Positions 47,780 through 63,675 of a DNA stretch of 64,000 bases are shown one piece after another. Source of the stretch: Podaxis mareebaensis (lineage: Eukaryota; Basidiomycota; Agaricomycetes; Agaricales; Agaricaceae); the NCBI GenBank assembly GCA_018524725.1, contig JAEUWP010000480.1, forward strand, positions 1-64,000. Direction: 5' to 3'. Under the pieces are notes generated by a model. The model saw only the letters and a program-made list of their open reading frames with translations. It did not search any database and was not told the DNA's origin. Made by a program: the position numbers and the translations under genes. Every line of letters starts with the position of its first letter. Position 1 is the stretch's first letter.

Positions 47780-47998
47780 CTATACTGTAATTCTGACCGA
47801 ATCCCTCCCAACGATTCCGGGGCTGAATGGTCCATCCCTTGACAGTATTTGGTCAACCTCACGGGTGTTTTTGAACCATCCCGCAGTTGTACCAGGCCTC
47901 TGACGACGTGCGAGGTCAGAAACGTATCCATCATTGGCGGGAGCTGCGAGCGCTGAGGCAACAAAGAGAAAGAAGACAGATGCGATTTGGATCCTCAT
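47780..47998 (-). CDS. Gene Q: small secreted protein
   Basis: A single exon of 72 residues. A signal peptide (MRIQIASVFFLFVASALAAP) is followed by a 50-residue polar part with an RR dibasic site (ARRQRPGT), no Cys and no hydrophobic segment. A TATA-like TTATAAAG on the minus strand lies near 48155. It could be a small effector-like protein or the remnant of a precursor. No family is recognised. Confidence 0.5.
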   Translation of the reverse strand: MRIQIASVFFLFVASALAAPANDGYVSDLARRQRPGTTAGWFKNTREVDQILSRDGPFSPGIVGRDSVRITV

Positions 47999-49117
47999 TC
48001 TTCGTGGCTGTGATCGCAGTTGAAGGTGAGCTGATTACCCTCCACGAGAGGCACAGGCACTATTCACCTGCAACGCACTAATGTGCCGATTTTGAGAAGG
48101 AGGGGACTGGAGAAATGCGTTTACTGGGGGAGAAGCGAGTAACCGCCTGAGCTTTATAACATAATGTTGCCTGCGCGGTGTCGATGTGGTTAGAGCGATG
48201 GATCCAAAATTTCGAGCTAAACTACATCGAGGGTGAATGGAACTCACGAACGGGTTGACTTAATTCGGAGATCACTATCATCTCAGCATAGAAGTGGAGC
48301 TATGCAAAGGGCATCAGCTTCCCCTTCCTATCTGGATGACATTTGACAAGCAAAACGTATGTAGCAGCTGGACGTAGTCACAGCTTCTCGCTCCTTGAAG
48401 TTGATGGTGCGATGCGTCGATATTTCGGACCCAATATCACTTCTCACGGCTTTGCATGACGCAAGTTTGTGACGGATAAGGACTCTCGAATGACCTGGCG
48501 TCTTCGTGAGTCGTCCACACACTATACATCTTGGCTTTTCTGGTTCTAAAATGTCAAGGCCTTCGTTTTAGCAAACTACTATGTGTGTTGTGCGCGGAGG
48601 TTATAGAATGATGCTCCATTCCCTGATCCAGACTACCTCACAGGACGTGGCCACAGTGATGCGTGCGCTAATATCGGTCCTGCACTCGCTGAGCAGCCCT
48701 TTTGGGCGCTTTCCTGCAATGTTCTCACATACCTAATTGTCCAGTGGTTACCAATGTTTTCTCTACATCACAGTTTGTCCGTCGCATAAGCGTCCGGCAC
48801 CGCCACTACAAGCCCAGATGATTCTGATAACTTGGTGAGTTCAAAAGGTCGAATATTGCCTCACCAAATAACCATCTGATTCCGTTTCCTAGTCATGGGT
48901 TGTAAGTGCTGGAAGATCCGAGGATTGCGGACCATTGGCTTGACAGCTTGGCGTATCTTTGTTGTTTCCTTATTGCTGATATAAATCGATCCCATGATAA
49001 TTGCCCATGATTTGGGGGCTCTAACAGCAAGCCGACCCTGCCCGACGTCTCACATATATACCCAGACACATCATTACGACATGCTTGGATCCTACCATTA
49101 CACCGCCCACCGTTGCG
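47999..49117. other. Gene-less stretch
   Basis: Divergent promoter space between the minus-strand small secreted gene and the plus-strand membrane gene at 49118. TATATA near 49051 probably belongs to the latter. No other coding pattern was seen. Confidence 0.4.
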
Positions 49118-50148
49118 ATGCAGGTGTCACGACGCGTTGGAAGCATCTTACTTTTCCTCTCCGCACTTCATATCGGCGAAGTTGTAGGCAAGGGTGGTAG
49201 AAAGGGTGGTGGCGGTTTTGGAGACGCTGTCGGAAGCTCCCTTGACCTTCCTCCACCTATCACTGCGGTTTTCGCCATTACCATCGTCATAGCCGTCCTC
49301 ACCTTGTTTCAACTCGGCGCTGCTGCTGCTCGCTTGAAGAAACCCATCTTGCCAGAGGGCACACCAACACTCCCTTACCAAGTCGGAAGACTCTTCCCAA
49401 TCCTCTTGTTCTCGTACCTACTCATCTACCTGGTATGGAACATTCTCTATGCCATATTCCTCGCACTCGTCTATGGAGGCTTTACGATACAACCAGAGAG
49501 GTTTACTCCAGGGATGGTGTTCGTCAGCCAATTGTCTGATGTGTTGTTCTTTGCCATGCTCCTCTCCATCGTCGCCTATCGTCAAAGAATCCATCTGCAC
49601 CCAGGGGAGAATCTTTTCAACTTGAAATCGTTCCTGGATGGCTGGCTGTTGTCAGTCATCTTAATTCTTGGAGTTGCACAAGACGCGATTCAAGGAGCTG
49701 CCGCGGGACCTTTGGACACCAACTCTGGAATCGCCATACGGAATTTCGAAATCGCATATCAAGTATTCTATTTTCTTGGGAGCGTCGACGTGGCCGTGTC
49801 ATCCATAATGGCCTATGTGCGATTGCAGAAATGCGAAATCCGAGACGACGTACGTAGAAGAATATCCTCAGTAGAATGAGGCGTCAACTCACCTTTGACC
49901 CCTAGATCATACGAACTGCCACCTTTTTCGTTACACCCCTTGTATTGATCGGTGGGATCTATCGTATTATTGCTGCCGGGATATCGTACTCCCCACCCCC
50001 GACTTGGACACCCGACAGCGCTGCGGGGCTGATGATTGCCACCGTGACCATCGGAGGAATAGTGTCAATCTTTGTCGCCGCCTTTGCTATTCGCATGGGT
50101 GCACTACCCAAACCTCCCAAAAACAGTAGTGAAGGCCACAAGGTCTAA
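49118..50148 (+). CDS. Gene K3: multi-pass membrane protein (Gly-loop family, member 4)
   Basis: Two exons (49118-49849, 49906-50148); 975 nt, 324 residues. A signal-like N-terminus (VGSILLFLSALHIGEVVG) is followed by a KGGRKGGGGFGDAVG loop, DLPPPITAVFAITIVIAVLT and further hydrophobic segments to a total of seven. The short cytosolic tail is PKPPKNSSEG. It is the closest relative of the broken copy at 25951-27010 and shows what that gene should look like across the exon junction. Role unknown. Confidence 0.75.
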
Positions 50149-50667
50149 TCCTTGCTGCGTCTTCCCTTTTCTTCTCTGTTGGGCAGTGATTCTCATGAGG
50201 CCTTTATCGGGGTTGTCTGTAGCTCTGAGAGGAGCTCTGGGTATACCCTCAAAGTATAATTGGGAGGTGATATAATATCGGACTTGATACATACTCGTTT
50301 TCAATAATGTTTCTCAGGACATTCATGTTGCTGTTCCCAGTGTATTTCGCCCACATCAAAGGTAGTCAGAGGCAGGGGTCGGGCTTTACCTAATTCGCCG
50401 CTTGAAAGTTTATTACTCGTGTATGAAAGTACATGAGATACACGACACCTAAAAGCCAACAAAGCCACAGCTTCTAGCCATAATTACATTATCGGCTACA
50501 TCCTAACTAAGAACAATAAATATCCGTGTTTCATCAATCAACACCGACGCCCAATGTCAACATGAGACATTATGGTATCATGTCAAGAAGCATCGTCAAG
50601 CTGTCAACAAGGATAACAATATAATGGCTTCGCGACGCTATCCCTCTATGTTTGCCATTTGAAAGGG
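50149..50667. other. Convergent intergenic stretch
   Basis: It lies between the 3' ends of the membrane gene and the first GMC oxidoreductase. No gene or repeat was noticed. Confidence 0.4.
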
Positions 50668-54036
<3,369 letters not shown>

Positions 54037-56426
54037 TTAGAACAAAACGGCCACGATAAAAGTTGAAACAAGTCCCAAAGTCCACGTCGAAACAAGACTG
54101 GTCGCCCTGTTCGCACCATTGGCCGAGTTGTCGGAAGGGGCGGAATGATTCTGCTGCGATCCACTGTTATCACTGGGTGTCGTCGGCGTATAATCCTTTT
54201 CAATGATCTCAGCAGCTTTCTCCACAACGCCATAGAGGGACGCCATCGTCTACAGGGGATCAGCTTTCATCCACAGTAACGCCAAAGTTCGAAACACTTA
54301 CGTGCGCAGCAAAGTTAATCGGAAAAATGGAAGCGTCAATCACGCGAACGTTCTGGATCCCGTACACCTTCATCTTGTTGTCCACCACTCCACCTTGGCC
54401 CCTTGGCAACATGGCGCAAGTGCTTGTAGGATGGAACTCGGTACCACCATTGTTCCTCAACCAGTTGTCCCAGTCATCATCAGTAACGACGCTCGAACCA
54501 GGTTGGACTTCATTGCCAAGAACAGTACTAAGTGGCGGGGTTTGGGCAATCCGGCGAGCAAGTTTAAGGCCCTCCCGCATGGTGGCGACATCTGCGCAAC
54601 ACAGCGATCAGCTGGACCGAAGGCAAAGCGCAATGCCGAATATCACTTACCAGCCCAGTGGCTGAAATACTGGGGATCAATCACAGGCGGATCGAACGCG
54701 GAAGTAGAGTTGATGTAGATTCTGCCTTGGCTGAAAGGATGCTGAATGGCAGCTTGAACAGCCACCTGGCCTGGCGCGTTGATACTGAACAAGAGCTCAA
54801 CGAGGCCAACTTCCGAGGAGAAGATCCTCTCTGTAATCGCATTATAGATGGTCTTGAAGCCTTCAAGGACTCGCGTGTCGCTACTGCCGGTGCCTACAGT
54901 GCTGGCAAACGAGGCCATTTCCTCACGAATTGTCTGTTGCATGGCATTGGCGCCGTCGGCGCCAAAAAGGGTGGTAGCGTTGACGTAGGCAACACCGGAA
55001 TTGATAAACGAAAGAAACTCAGCCGATTCCTATATACTGGTAAGTTCAATGACAGACGTGCAAGGTGATATAGACACACAGAGAAAGCAGATCCCAAGTT
55101 GTAGATATTTCCCTGCGTATCTTCCTTACTCTCATAATAAACACCAGCGCTCTGCATCTGAAATCAGCAAAACTAACATCCAAGAAGTTCAAATCACCCA
55201 CGATGTGGTCTTGTAAATGTGTCCCAACTCCAGGTAGGTCTAGCTTAACCTCGACGCCTGCCTCCTTCAATACATCGGCCGGACCAACACCACTTAGTTG
55301 AAGGATTTGTGGACTATTGACAGAACCACCCGAAACAATGACCTCCTTCCTGACCTGAACGGAGTGCGTAGTGGCACCTCGTCCAGTAGAGAATTCCACT
55401 GCAGTCGCCTTGAGCCCCCCGGACGACGAGGAGTCGAAAATGATACGCGTCACGGTAGTATTGAGAAGGATGTGAAGGTTCGAACGAGGAGGGAGAGGAT
55501 CGATATACGCGGATTTGGCATATGATCTTGTCCAGTTGGATGGATTGATGGCAGAAAGGGAGAAGAATCCACCAGCGGTCTTACCCCCATAAGCGTCAGG
55601 GTTGACAGCGATGCCAGCGGCTTCGACGGTCGGCAACCAGTGCTGGCTTATAGGTACCATACTATGATTCACGTGAGTGAGAGGAAAATCCCATGAAGTA
55701 GAAACACCCACTAAGCGGGGTATGTCTGGTGGACAGCTCCACCAGTTCCATGACTGTCGGCATTCCATTGAATCCCCGCAGTTTCGACGACGGCATCAGT
55801 GGGAGGAGTGAAGGTCTCTCCCTTCTTCATTGCTCCAAAGAGGCTATCCCAGGACCATGAGTCCGCGTCAAGTTGAGAGGAGATCAGGTCGTGCCAAGCG
55901 TTGACTTCAATTTCATGTGGGCGAATCATATACATGCCATTAATCGCAGAGGAACCGCCCAGAATCTGTCGCGAGAACGGTCAGCGGAGCGTTCGGTCAG
56001 GACGAAGGTAGGTTGAGTCACCTTTCCTCGAGGCCAATATACCTCCCTCCCGCCAGCAGAAGGTTGTGCAACTGTATGATAAGCATAATCGTAGGCAGAA
56101 TGAAAGAGCGACTGGTAATATGTGTATGCAGGTGTATCTAAAAAGGTGAATGAGCAACGTCTTCAAACGAAAGGACGGGATGACGCACTAATTTGGTTTG
56201 GGCCGACATCACCAGCTTCGACGACAAGGACGGTGAAATTCGAATTGGCTGATAGGAGGCCTGCCAGAGAAAGACCAGCTTGACCACCGCCCGCAATCAC
56301 GAAATCATATGCGTCGGCTCGACTGTCATCGTCTACGTACTCTCTTGCAACAGGTTTCGAGTGGTGATACGGGAAAGCAGAAGTACTGCAAACTAATGCA
56401 AGGAGGAAGAGTTTGATGGACCACAT
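54037..56426 (-). CDS. Gene S: secreted GMC oxidoreductase, paralogue of R
   Basis: About nine exons, roughly 620 residues. A signal peptide (MWSIKLFLLALVCSTSAFP) leads to FVIAGGGQAGLSLAGLL with VLVVEAG, WPRGK and ILGGSSAINGM, GGSVNSPQILQLSGVGP, TEFHPTSTCAML and FPINFAAH. All the FAD and active-site landmarks of the GMC family are present. Intron positions match R. After the catalytic domain comes a Ser/Asn/Gln-rich linker of about 40 residues (SGSQQNHSAPSDNSANG) and a hydrophobic end (LVSTWTLGLVSTFIVAVLF), again suggesting GPI attachment. Likely role: extracellular H2O2-producing alcohol oxidase at the cell surface. The conserved orientation and order indicate tandem duplication. Confidence 0.85.
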
Positions 56427-57186
56427 TGGAGGTCTGAAGGGTCAACTCGATATTTCGGGATTTGACCTCTGATGGAGTAAGGAATAGCAACCGACGGAAG
56501 GATGGCCCAGGGTTCGCTTAGTCGACGGAATGTGGGTGAGGGCGCCGCCAAGCAAGGCCGTAAAGTCGTAGGGAGAGGGTACGGATAATTTGAAAAGGTA
56601 TATAGCAAAGCTTTTGAGGGGGAATCGTTGGGTATAATCCACTTCAGCTCCACCCTTAAAATATTCACTGGCCATAGCGGAATGGGGCATTGGTATGACG
56701 CAGGTCGTGAGACGAGGACCTAAGAGCCGAGGCATAACAGTGCTTAGCAGTTCGCGAAGCAACAACCGAGGTGGGCCTCGATCGGACGGGGACCAAGGCC
56801 GTTGCTCCAGGGATTCATATGGAGAAAAATGTGCGATGAGTTGCGTCTAGGCTTCAAAAGCCTCATGTGAAATCTTCGTAGTCATGCAGCAGATATCAGT
56901 AAATTGATGATACTTGCCATTTCTCAAAGCTTCAAAGGCCGAAGAACCTGAGAAAATCTAGTGCGAGGCCCGGACGCCAAGTCGTTGTGTTCCGCCAATG
57001 TTCCGTTAAATAGCGACTGAACAATCCAGTATACGATGATATCGGATCAATGCGGATAACTCCCCCCTGTGTGCCGAGTCCCGACCCGACCGGCTCCGAC
57101 TGCCGTCACTTCTGCAATATTTTGGGACTGCATTTCGTCTTCACAGCACTATACTAACAGGCGTTCAAGGACCAAATACCAGCTAC
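56427..57186. other. Promoter space of gene S
   Basis: A minus-strand frame of 107 codons (56442-56765) overlaps the expected promoter and has no signature. Nothing else was recognised. Confidence 0.4.
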
Positions 57187-59372
57187 CTAGAGTCTATCTT
57201 TCCTCCTACTCTCGAAACAGGGGAGCCATTGATCAAGGGCGAGCTGGAACAAACCTAGACCTGTGAAAAATGGCTCTTGTGACACTGGGCTATAAAACCC
57301 TATCGTGTTAAAGTTTGAGTGGTTGGCGTCCGGTGTCAGGAGAACACGCATATCAGAAACGTGGACCATATTGGCGTACGTCATCCCAAAGAAAGTGCTG
57401 TTGTCTGACGGTGCTGTGTTACAGCTTTATTACAGTCTTGAGCGGCCCAGAATACTGCAACGACAATGAGTTAACGACTCACTCGGGAATGACTACCGAA
57501 GGCGTGCGCTTCGGGGAATTGTCCTCGATGGAAGCCAATCCCATCGTTCTCCATGGGTCAACTATCGAACTATGGTTCAGAAACGAGAAAGTCTTGGGGA
57601 GTTCTGTATACATACACTCTCCGTTCGTGAACAAGACATTTGAAGGATTCATCTTCCAACCACCGTATTTGTTGACCTTTTGGGTTTGCGGCGACGCAGG
57701 TAACATCTCTCTAAACGTTTCATTGCATTGCTTTTGAAATAGATCCAATGACAGGAATGCTGTCTCGATCGACAATGGATTACTTCTGTCGCCACGTTGG
57801 TAGAATCCTAGGATCATCGTCAACTACAGATTGTCGGTGACTATTGCGTCAGACTCGCCATATTCCGAGCAGTATTGCCACATCCAGGACCTGTCTCCAA
57901 CCGGATCATCCGTGAAGGGAATAGAGTCGTAGTCCAGCTCTGCAATCGCCGTCAAGAAAGCCTCAAAAGCTGCCTGGACTCCCTCTTGCGCCGCAATCCC
58001 CTTTTCGACGGCGTCCTGGGTGAAGTTTTTCGTTTCCAGGAGATTGCAAAAGGGTAAGAGCGATTCCTTGAAACCGTAATACTGATAAAAGTCCAATGGA
58101 TCCATCAATATACTGGCGGCTGATACATCACTCGTCCTTCCGGCTGTATCCTCAGATATATCGTCAGCCTCTGAAGTATTGCCCCCGGGCTTGCTGGCGC
58201 GTGCCTTCAGGAGGGCGAGTTTCATTTGTGTTTTCGCAGTGTCATCGTCTCCCATGAGTGTGTCATCAACATAACTATACAGTAGTGGTGAGTCACTGAC
58301 CGACCATATGACCAAAATATTCAATATCTCACCGAGTGACAGCAACCCAGTCTGCAGAGCAGTTCCTGGTTAAACTTCTCTCCGCTGCTTTGTAATAGCT
58401 CGCCATGTCTACTTCGGCCTGTACTGGTGCCGATGATGCCCAAGCGGCAAACACAACCTCCGGGTTTCTGATTCTCAGGAACGCGGCTCGAATACCTGGA
58501 TATGACCCTCCGAGAAAGACCCATGGCGTATCACTCGGATGAACTGGCAGCAGGAGGGGGTTGCTCTGAGTGGCACGACTGGGTTGAGCTGGACCACCCC
58601 CTGATTTCTTGAACGAGTTGGCGAAGAAGACGAAGTCTTCGAGCGCCTGCTCTGTATTGAGGAATTGCCACTGATCCCCTGTCGTATTTCTCTGCCAGAG
58701 GGTATTAATCAAGCTCCTCATTGTCGAACTAACCGCCAATCACTCACGTTCACCGGAAAGGGTAAGGATACTCCGTAATAACGATGCTCCCAAAGGATCG
58801 CTAAGCCTTTGTATCTCTCTGCCAAGCGCATCACTGCTGATTTTCCATGAAATTCCTGATGACAGATCATTGATTTGCCATCACTCCAAAACGACATCGC
58901 TTACTTGTAAGTAATAAGGTACCAGCGGTGCGGCGTCCTGCTCTCCTGAGTCAAAAACTACGAGAATCTTATCAATACAGGACTTTTCCAGAACAAGGCC
59001 ACCACCTCACCAAAGACTGGTCCGCCCTTCTCCCAATACGTAGCATTTACCCAGTAACGATTCTTGAAAGTTCGATTCGTCTTATTCCCAAAATGATCCA
59101 CAGGTAGCTAGAATGAAGTATTCGTCTATATGGTAAACCAGCACGCATTGACGGATCCAAGCACTGACCTCGATGAAGTACTCTCCGCCATCATTGATTG
59201 GCTTAGCGCTCGCGGATGCAGACACATCCAGCGCCTCCAGCAGCGTCAATCGTGGGAGCCTAATGCCCGGGGTCAGGGGACGCGAACCTTCTGCAGTAAC
59301 TATGATGGCTCTGAAGATCGCTACTAGCGCAATTGCCAATGCCTGGAACCGAAGTTGGTGGATAAAGGCCAT
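57187..59372 (-). CDS. Gene T: secreted serine carboxypeptidase, family S28
   Basis: About nine exons, roughly 560 residues. A hydrophobic signal sequence (ALAIALVAIFRAIIVTA) is followed by the S28 landmarks in order: RYWVNATYW.KGGPVF, WEHRYYG, the nucleophile motif GGSYPG, a Cys-containing helical insert (YYGFKESLLPFCNLL), FTNGE then DPW (catalytic Asp region), and NMVHVSDMR (catalytic His region). The end is EWLPCF-like (QWLPCFESRRKDRL). S28 includes lysosomal Pro-X carboxypeptidase and DPP II, and fungal members are acid-active, Pro-specific secreted enzymes. The catalytic triad looks complete. The last intron join (about 57396-57480) was chosen by frame and is the least certain. Confidence 0.85.
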
Positions 59373-59861
59373 CACGATTGGGATCGACGGAACTCAAAGG
59401 AACTATCTCAATATGCTCGTGCTACATAGTTGACCAGACTGCTCGGAGCTTGAATCTTGACAAGGGTTAATTAAGGAATTACGGTTCATGAAGTCGTTAT
59501 CATAAGTAACAGTGTGGAGAGCTCATGCTTCGCCAGCGAGGTTGAGAAACAAATCCCGGAAAAGGCTGTGTTGTCCCAAGTTTGACCTTCTGGAAGACCC
59601 GGCTCTAGTCAAATGACACGTTTATCTCTCATGCGACGGATTGGTATCTATTTCTAAGTAAAATTTAATGGGTATCTCATGACAATCATTACAAAATATT
59701 CGTTAGTTAGCAATGCGCAGGAAATAACAAGGCCACGCAAACAAAGGGGGAGAGTGCAAGGATGGGGGAAGGGATCTGTCTGTCCCAGGACCAGGCTGTT
59801 GTCGACTGTAGTGCGACAACGGCACAACCGTGAAACCCAATCGAAATGCGTCAACTATGCA
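59373..59861. other. Intergenic stretch
   Basis: Promoter of the S28 peptidase and 3' region of the transcription-factor gene; no further features. Confidence 0.4.
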
Positions 59862-62800
59862 TCAAACATGCGGCCTGCCGTTCTCCATAATACCACACTC
59901 CCGCATGAACGAAAGCCATCCTTCATCCATCCCACTTTCGCTCGTCAAACCCATTTCCACCATAGGGTCCATTGTGTTCTGGCTGAGAGATAGAGGAGCA
60001 GTACCCGGGATGAAGTTGTTCCCGAAGTAGGGCTCAACACTATAACTCTGGAACGCCATGGGGTCTCCACGTGTATCAAAGGTCGTCCGTCCCATTTCAC
60101 CTTGTGCAGACATCATCATGGCAGAGACGTTCATGTCGTTAGCAGAGGATGAGTCGAGTCCAGTAAAGTATTGATCTGGAGAAACGGACGAGAACCCGGC
60201 GTTTGCAGAATTAAGCGCCATCCAGGAGTTTAACGCGCTGGCGTCCGTCCCCGGAATGTCAGATGATGTGGTTGATGGGTTATGGCGTGGACGGGACCGC
60301 TGAGGGCGTGTTCCGGTTTGCTGCTCCCATTGGTTGATAGCCGAGGGGGTGGGAGCATTGCCACTCGCTTTCCTTCGATTGGGCATATCGTTACCCTGTG
60401 TAGGCGGTCGATAGTCACGCATGGATGGCGGGACCACTCCAGGAGCAGTCGGAGTGTTCGATATTGATTTGCTCGCGAGGTACCCCATGAAGCTGTTATA
60501 CATCTCCCCCATCTCCTTGCTCGAAGGACTCCCAGACCCTGATCTTCTGTTGCTCCCATTCTGAGATGTGGATGTGGTAGGAAGTGAAGCATAGGAGGAA
60601 TGTAATGGCGATTGCGAATGAGGAGGCATTTGTGATTTTCGAATCGAGTCGTGTTTGAGGTACTCGATGAGAGACGGATGGACGTCAGGCATCGAGGAAA
60701 GGTCGAAGGGAGGGACAGAGGAAGAGAAAGTTGCGGCACTATCTGGAGGTGAGTTGTTCTCCGGGGAGGAAAGAGGGGTGGCAGGTCCTGTGGACCTCTG
60801 TCTCGTTTTTCTAGTAAGAACACGTGTCTGTCCTCCAAAGATGGCGAGCTCATCCTCCGCGTCATTGAGTGACTGAGCGGAGAAGATGTTGGACATCTGC
60901 GAATCTATTGCCATGTTGCTGCTTCCGCTGTTGTTGATTTGCGCCGGTAGGGTCAATGAGCAAGACTGATTGTACGACCGAACTGCTTTCTCTTTCAGCT
61001 TTCGAAGGACTCCCTATCATACCAGTTAGCCGAATCCGTCAGCATATACCTTTTGAATCGGGTAAAACCGAGGGACCCACCAGAGCCACCTTGGCGCGGT
61101 ATGACTGTTTTGCCGTTTTGTCGAACAAGTCAAGGGCTACATCAAGATCCAAGAGAGCACTCGCTGCGACAGTTGAATTGGGTGACCTAGTGACCACTGT
61201 GCCAACTATCACCTAAGAGGCCAATCATGAGTATTTAACGCTTAGCGAGCGAGAACCCATCAATGCTTACTGCAGCTGAAAAAGTATGATACATCAGAAA
61301 CCATACTCTCATTGCCAGTGCAGCACATCGTTCGAATTGATGCGCAGCTGCCCGAATAATGACTGATGCACATCTATAAGCCGTCAAAAAGGAAGGAGCA
61401 AATTGACTGAGTAGAGGATTTGCAGGATAATCGAGCACTGCTTGAGCAAAGAAACTTCGATGCAGGTACAACATCGCTTAATATAGTCAGTCATATCAAT
61501 TCGCCGTTGATCACCGATATGTTGCACTCACTGACAGTTCGATGCTGACTGGCGTAGAAGCCTCTCAAGCTCAGTGAGCTAGAGTAAAACTCCTCTTCAC
61601 CTTCCTCGCGTGTCACGTATGGCTTGAAAGAAGCCGGAAAAGATATCTCTCGAACTTTGCGATCGAGATCCAGAACTGTTTTATAGCTGGGCGCCTTCGC
61701 AATAAGAGTTGCCTCCGCTACGGCATTGAAGATATCTTTAGCAAAAATATGCTTCATTCTCCAAACTATGCATGTATTAATTCATGCTTCAGGATAGATG
61801 CAAACACTCACATCCATTCTGATTAGAACCTGTGTTGTCAAGGGTGGCTTCTTCATCAAGAGGGAACTCACAATCCACGTAGGAGAGGTGGATAGCCGGA
61901 GGTCGGCCTAAGGCTAGACTCTAATCGAAGTGAGATAAAGTAGGTAGGACCCAATTCAAATGCTTACATGAGACACATCCGCAGCGAATGTTTCCCAAAA
62001 CAAGTTCCGGCGTTTCTGAACCGTTGTTGCGTCCATTCTCCATCGAGCACTGTCGCGATCTATTGGGTCGGAGGCGTTTGACATGGATTTCGAATTTGTA
62101 AGCAGTCTCAACTTACGAAGTCCGATCTATTACAAGCGTTGTCAGAAAACACGGTTGGTACCACGAGGTGGCTAAGAACTCACGCTTTGTGCTAATTTCG
62201 CTGCAAAGCTCATGATACACCACTGGTGAGCAATCACAACCAGTTGTAAGTGAAGGAGCTAGAGAGAACAAATCTGGCGTACCGCACTGTCCCTTGAGTA
62301 TTTTCTCCCAGCCAGACTATGGTAAGTTGCCATCAATCCCATAGCTTGGACAGTGCTCATGGAAGGCGACTCGTAAACGGCTTGAAGAGAGAGTGCGGCC
62401 CGACCCAAATCGTAGAAATGCTCGGCTTCTGCGTTGTAAGGTGGAAGGTTGAGATCAAGGAGAGCCCCAAGAGCAAGGGTGAAGAAGAATGTTGCAAGCT
62501 CATGGGGTCGTGCACCATCTGTAGCGTTTTGTTCCTCACTGTCATGATCAGATTTCGGATGTTCGCTAGATAGGGATGGTGAACTGGTCGTAGCATAAAT
62601 CCTAGGAAGAATCATGTTGAAGAGTTCCTCCCTTTTAAGTGGCCGATAAAAATAGGACGCATGACTGCAGTAGGACTCGCAAAGTGAGAAAGCCTGCTCC
62701 CTGGGCGGTAAGTGTAATTCCAGAGTCGTCAGAGCCGTTAAGTTGGGCATATTGATTCTGGTGAATGGGAAGAGATTGGATAAATTCTCCAGATCAGGTG

Positions 62801-63675
62801 CCAAAGGGAACCCAATGTCTTCCGCCTCTTCACTTAGAGTGGTGCTTTCGCCTACCGAAGCCTCCGAAGCCTCCGACGCCTATGAATAGGTGAGCGTTCA
62901 GCATCCATGGCGCACAACAAACACATACCATCATTAACGTCTAAGCCGATATCTCAGTGTTACGTGAATGTCGCAGGACAGATCATTACGCACCTCAGAG
63001 CCTGCGGACCGTCCAAAGTATCTCGATTCTCCCGACTCCTCCAGAGTCAGGGTCCCCAAAGCGTCAATTGACGCTTGCGTATTGTCATCCTCATCACTAC
63101 CTTCAGGGGACTTCGGGTTGATGGCTTCGGCACCGAATTTAATCTTGAGGAGGTCGTCTTTCAACAAAGGGTGGGGTTGGTCCGATACCGTCGCTTGGAG
63201 AATGGCCAATGCATCTTCCAACTGACGTATGCGATTGCTCATATCGGATATCTTCCTATGTAGCTGATCCGTATCCGCCAGAATGAATCTATGGAGACAA
63301 TCTCATCAGAATAATGGAAACGTTTGAGCCGCTCCAGTGCACACCTCGTACCCTGGCCAGCAGACAAGATTCCTGAACAACGACAATGAGCCGGCGTGGT
63401 CCTTCGAGTCACGAACACTGACCACAAGGACATATGCTATCGCACCCTCTCCTGACGCACGAGCTACAAGGTACCTTTTTATCACATTTGAGCTTCAGTC
63501 GACGACACTCCGCACATGAGAGCTCCCCTAAGAATCCCTTAGTGACCTCAACCCATTCCCGTGCATCTTGCAACTTACCCCGGATCCGTTTCATCTCAAT
63601 CTCCTTCAACTCCTCCTCTGTAATCTTCCTCTGACTCCGCCTTGTTGGAATGATACGGGTTGTGTCGATGGGCAT
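59862..63675 (-). CDS. Gene U: Zn2Cys6 transcription factor with Fungal_trans domain
   Basis: About ten or more exons, roughly 900-1,000 residues. Near residue 55 lies the Zn(II)2Cys6 cluster (CAECRRLKLKC, then C..C...GC...C), which binds DNA as in Gal4-type regulators. Before it is a basic, helical stretch (RRSQRKITEEELKEIEMKR) and after it a probable coiled coil (MSNRIRQLEDALAILQ). The middle homology region is clear (ARWRMDATTVQKRRNLFWETF, then LGRPPAIHLSYVDCEFP), preceded by SIGLHRD. The C-terminal 360 residues (last exon from about 60956) are Ser/Pro/Asn-rich and probably activating. It acts in the nucleus. Targets are unknown. It neighbours secreted oxidases and a peptidase, which invites but does not prove a regulatory link. 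Confidence 0.85.

Noticed and set aside
56442..56765. 107-codon minus-strand frame upstream of gene S
   Set aside because: It overlaps the expected promoter of S and has no protein-like features.
60230..60865. 211-codon minus-strand frame inside gene U
   Set aside because: It is a shadow of the Ser/Pro-rich C-terminal exon of the Zn2Cys6 gene.
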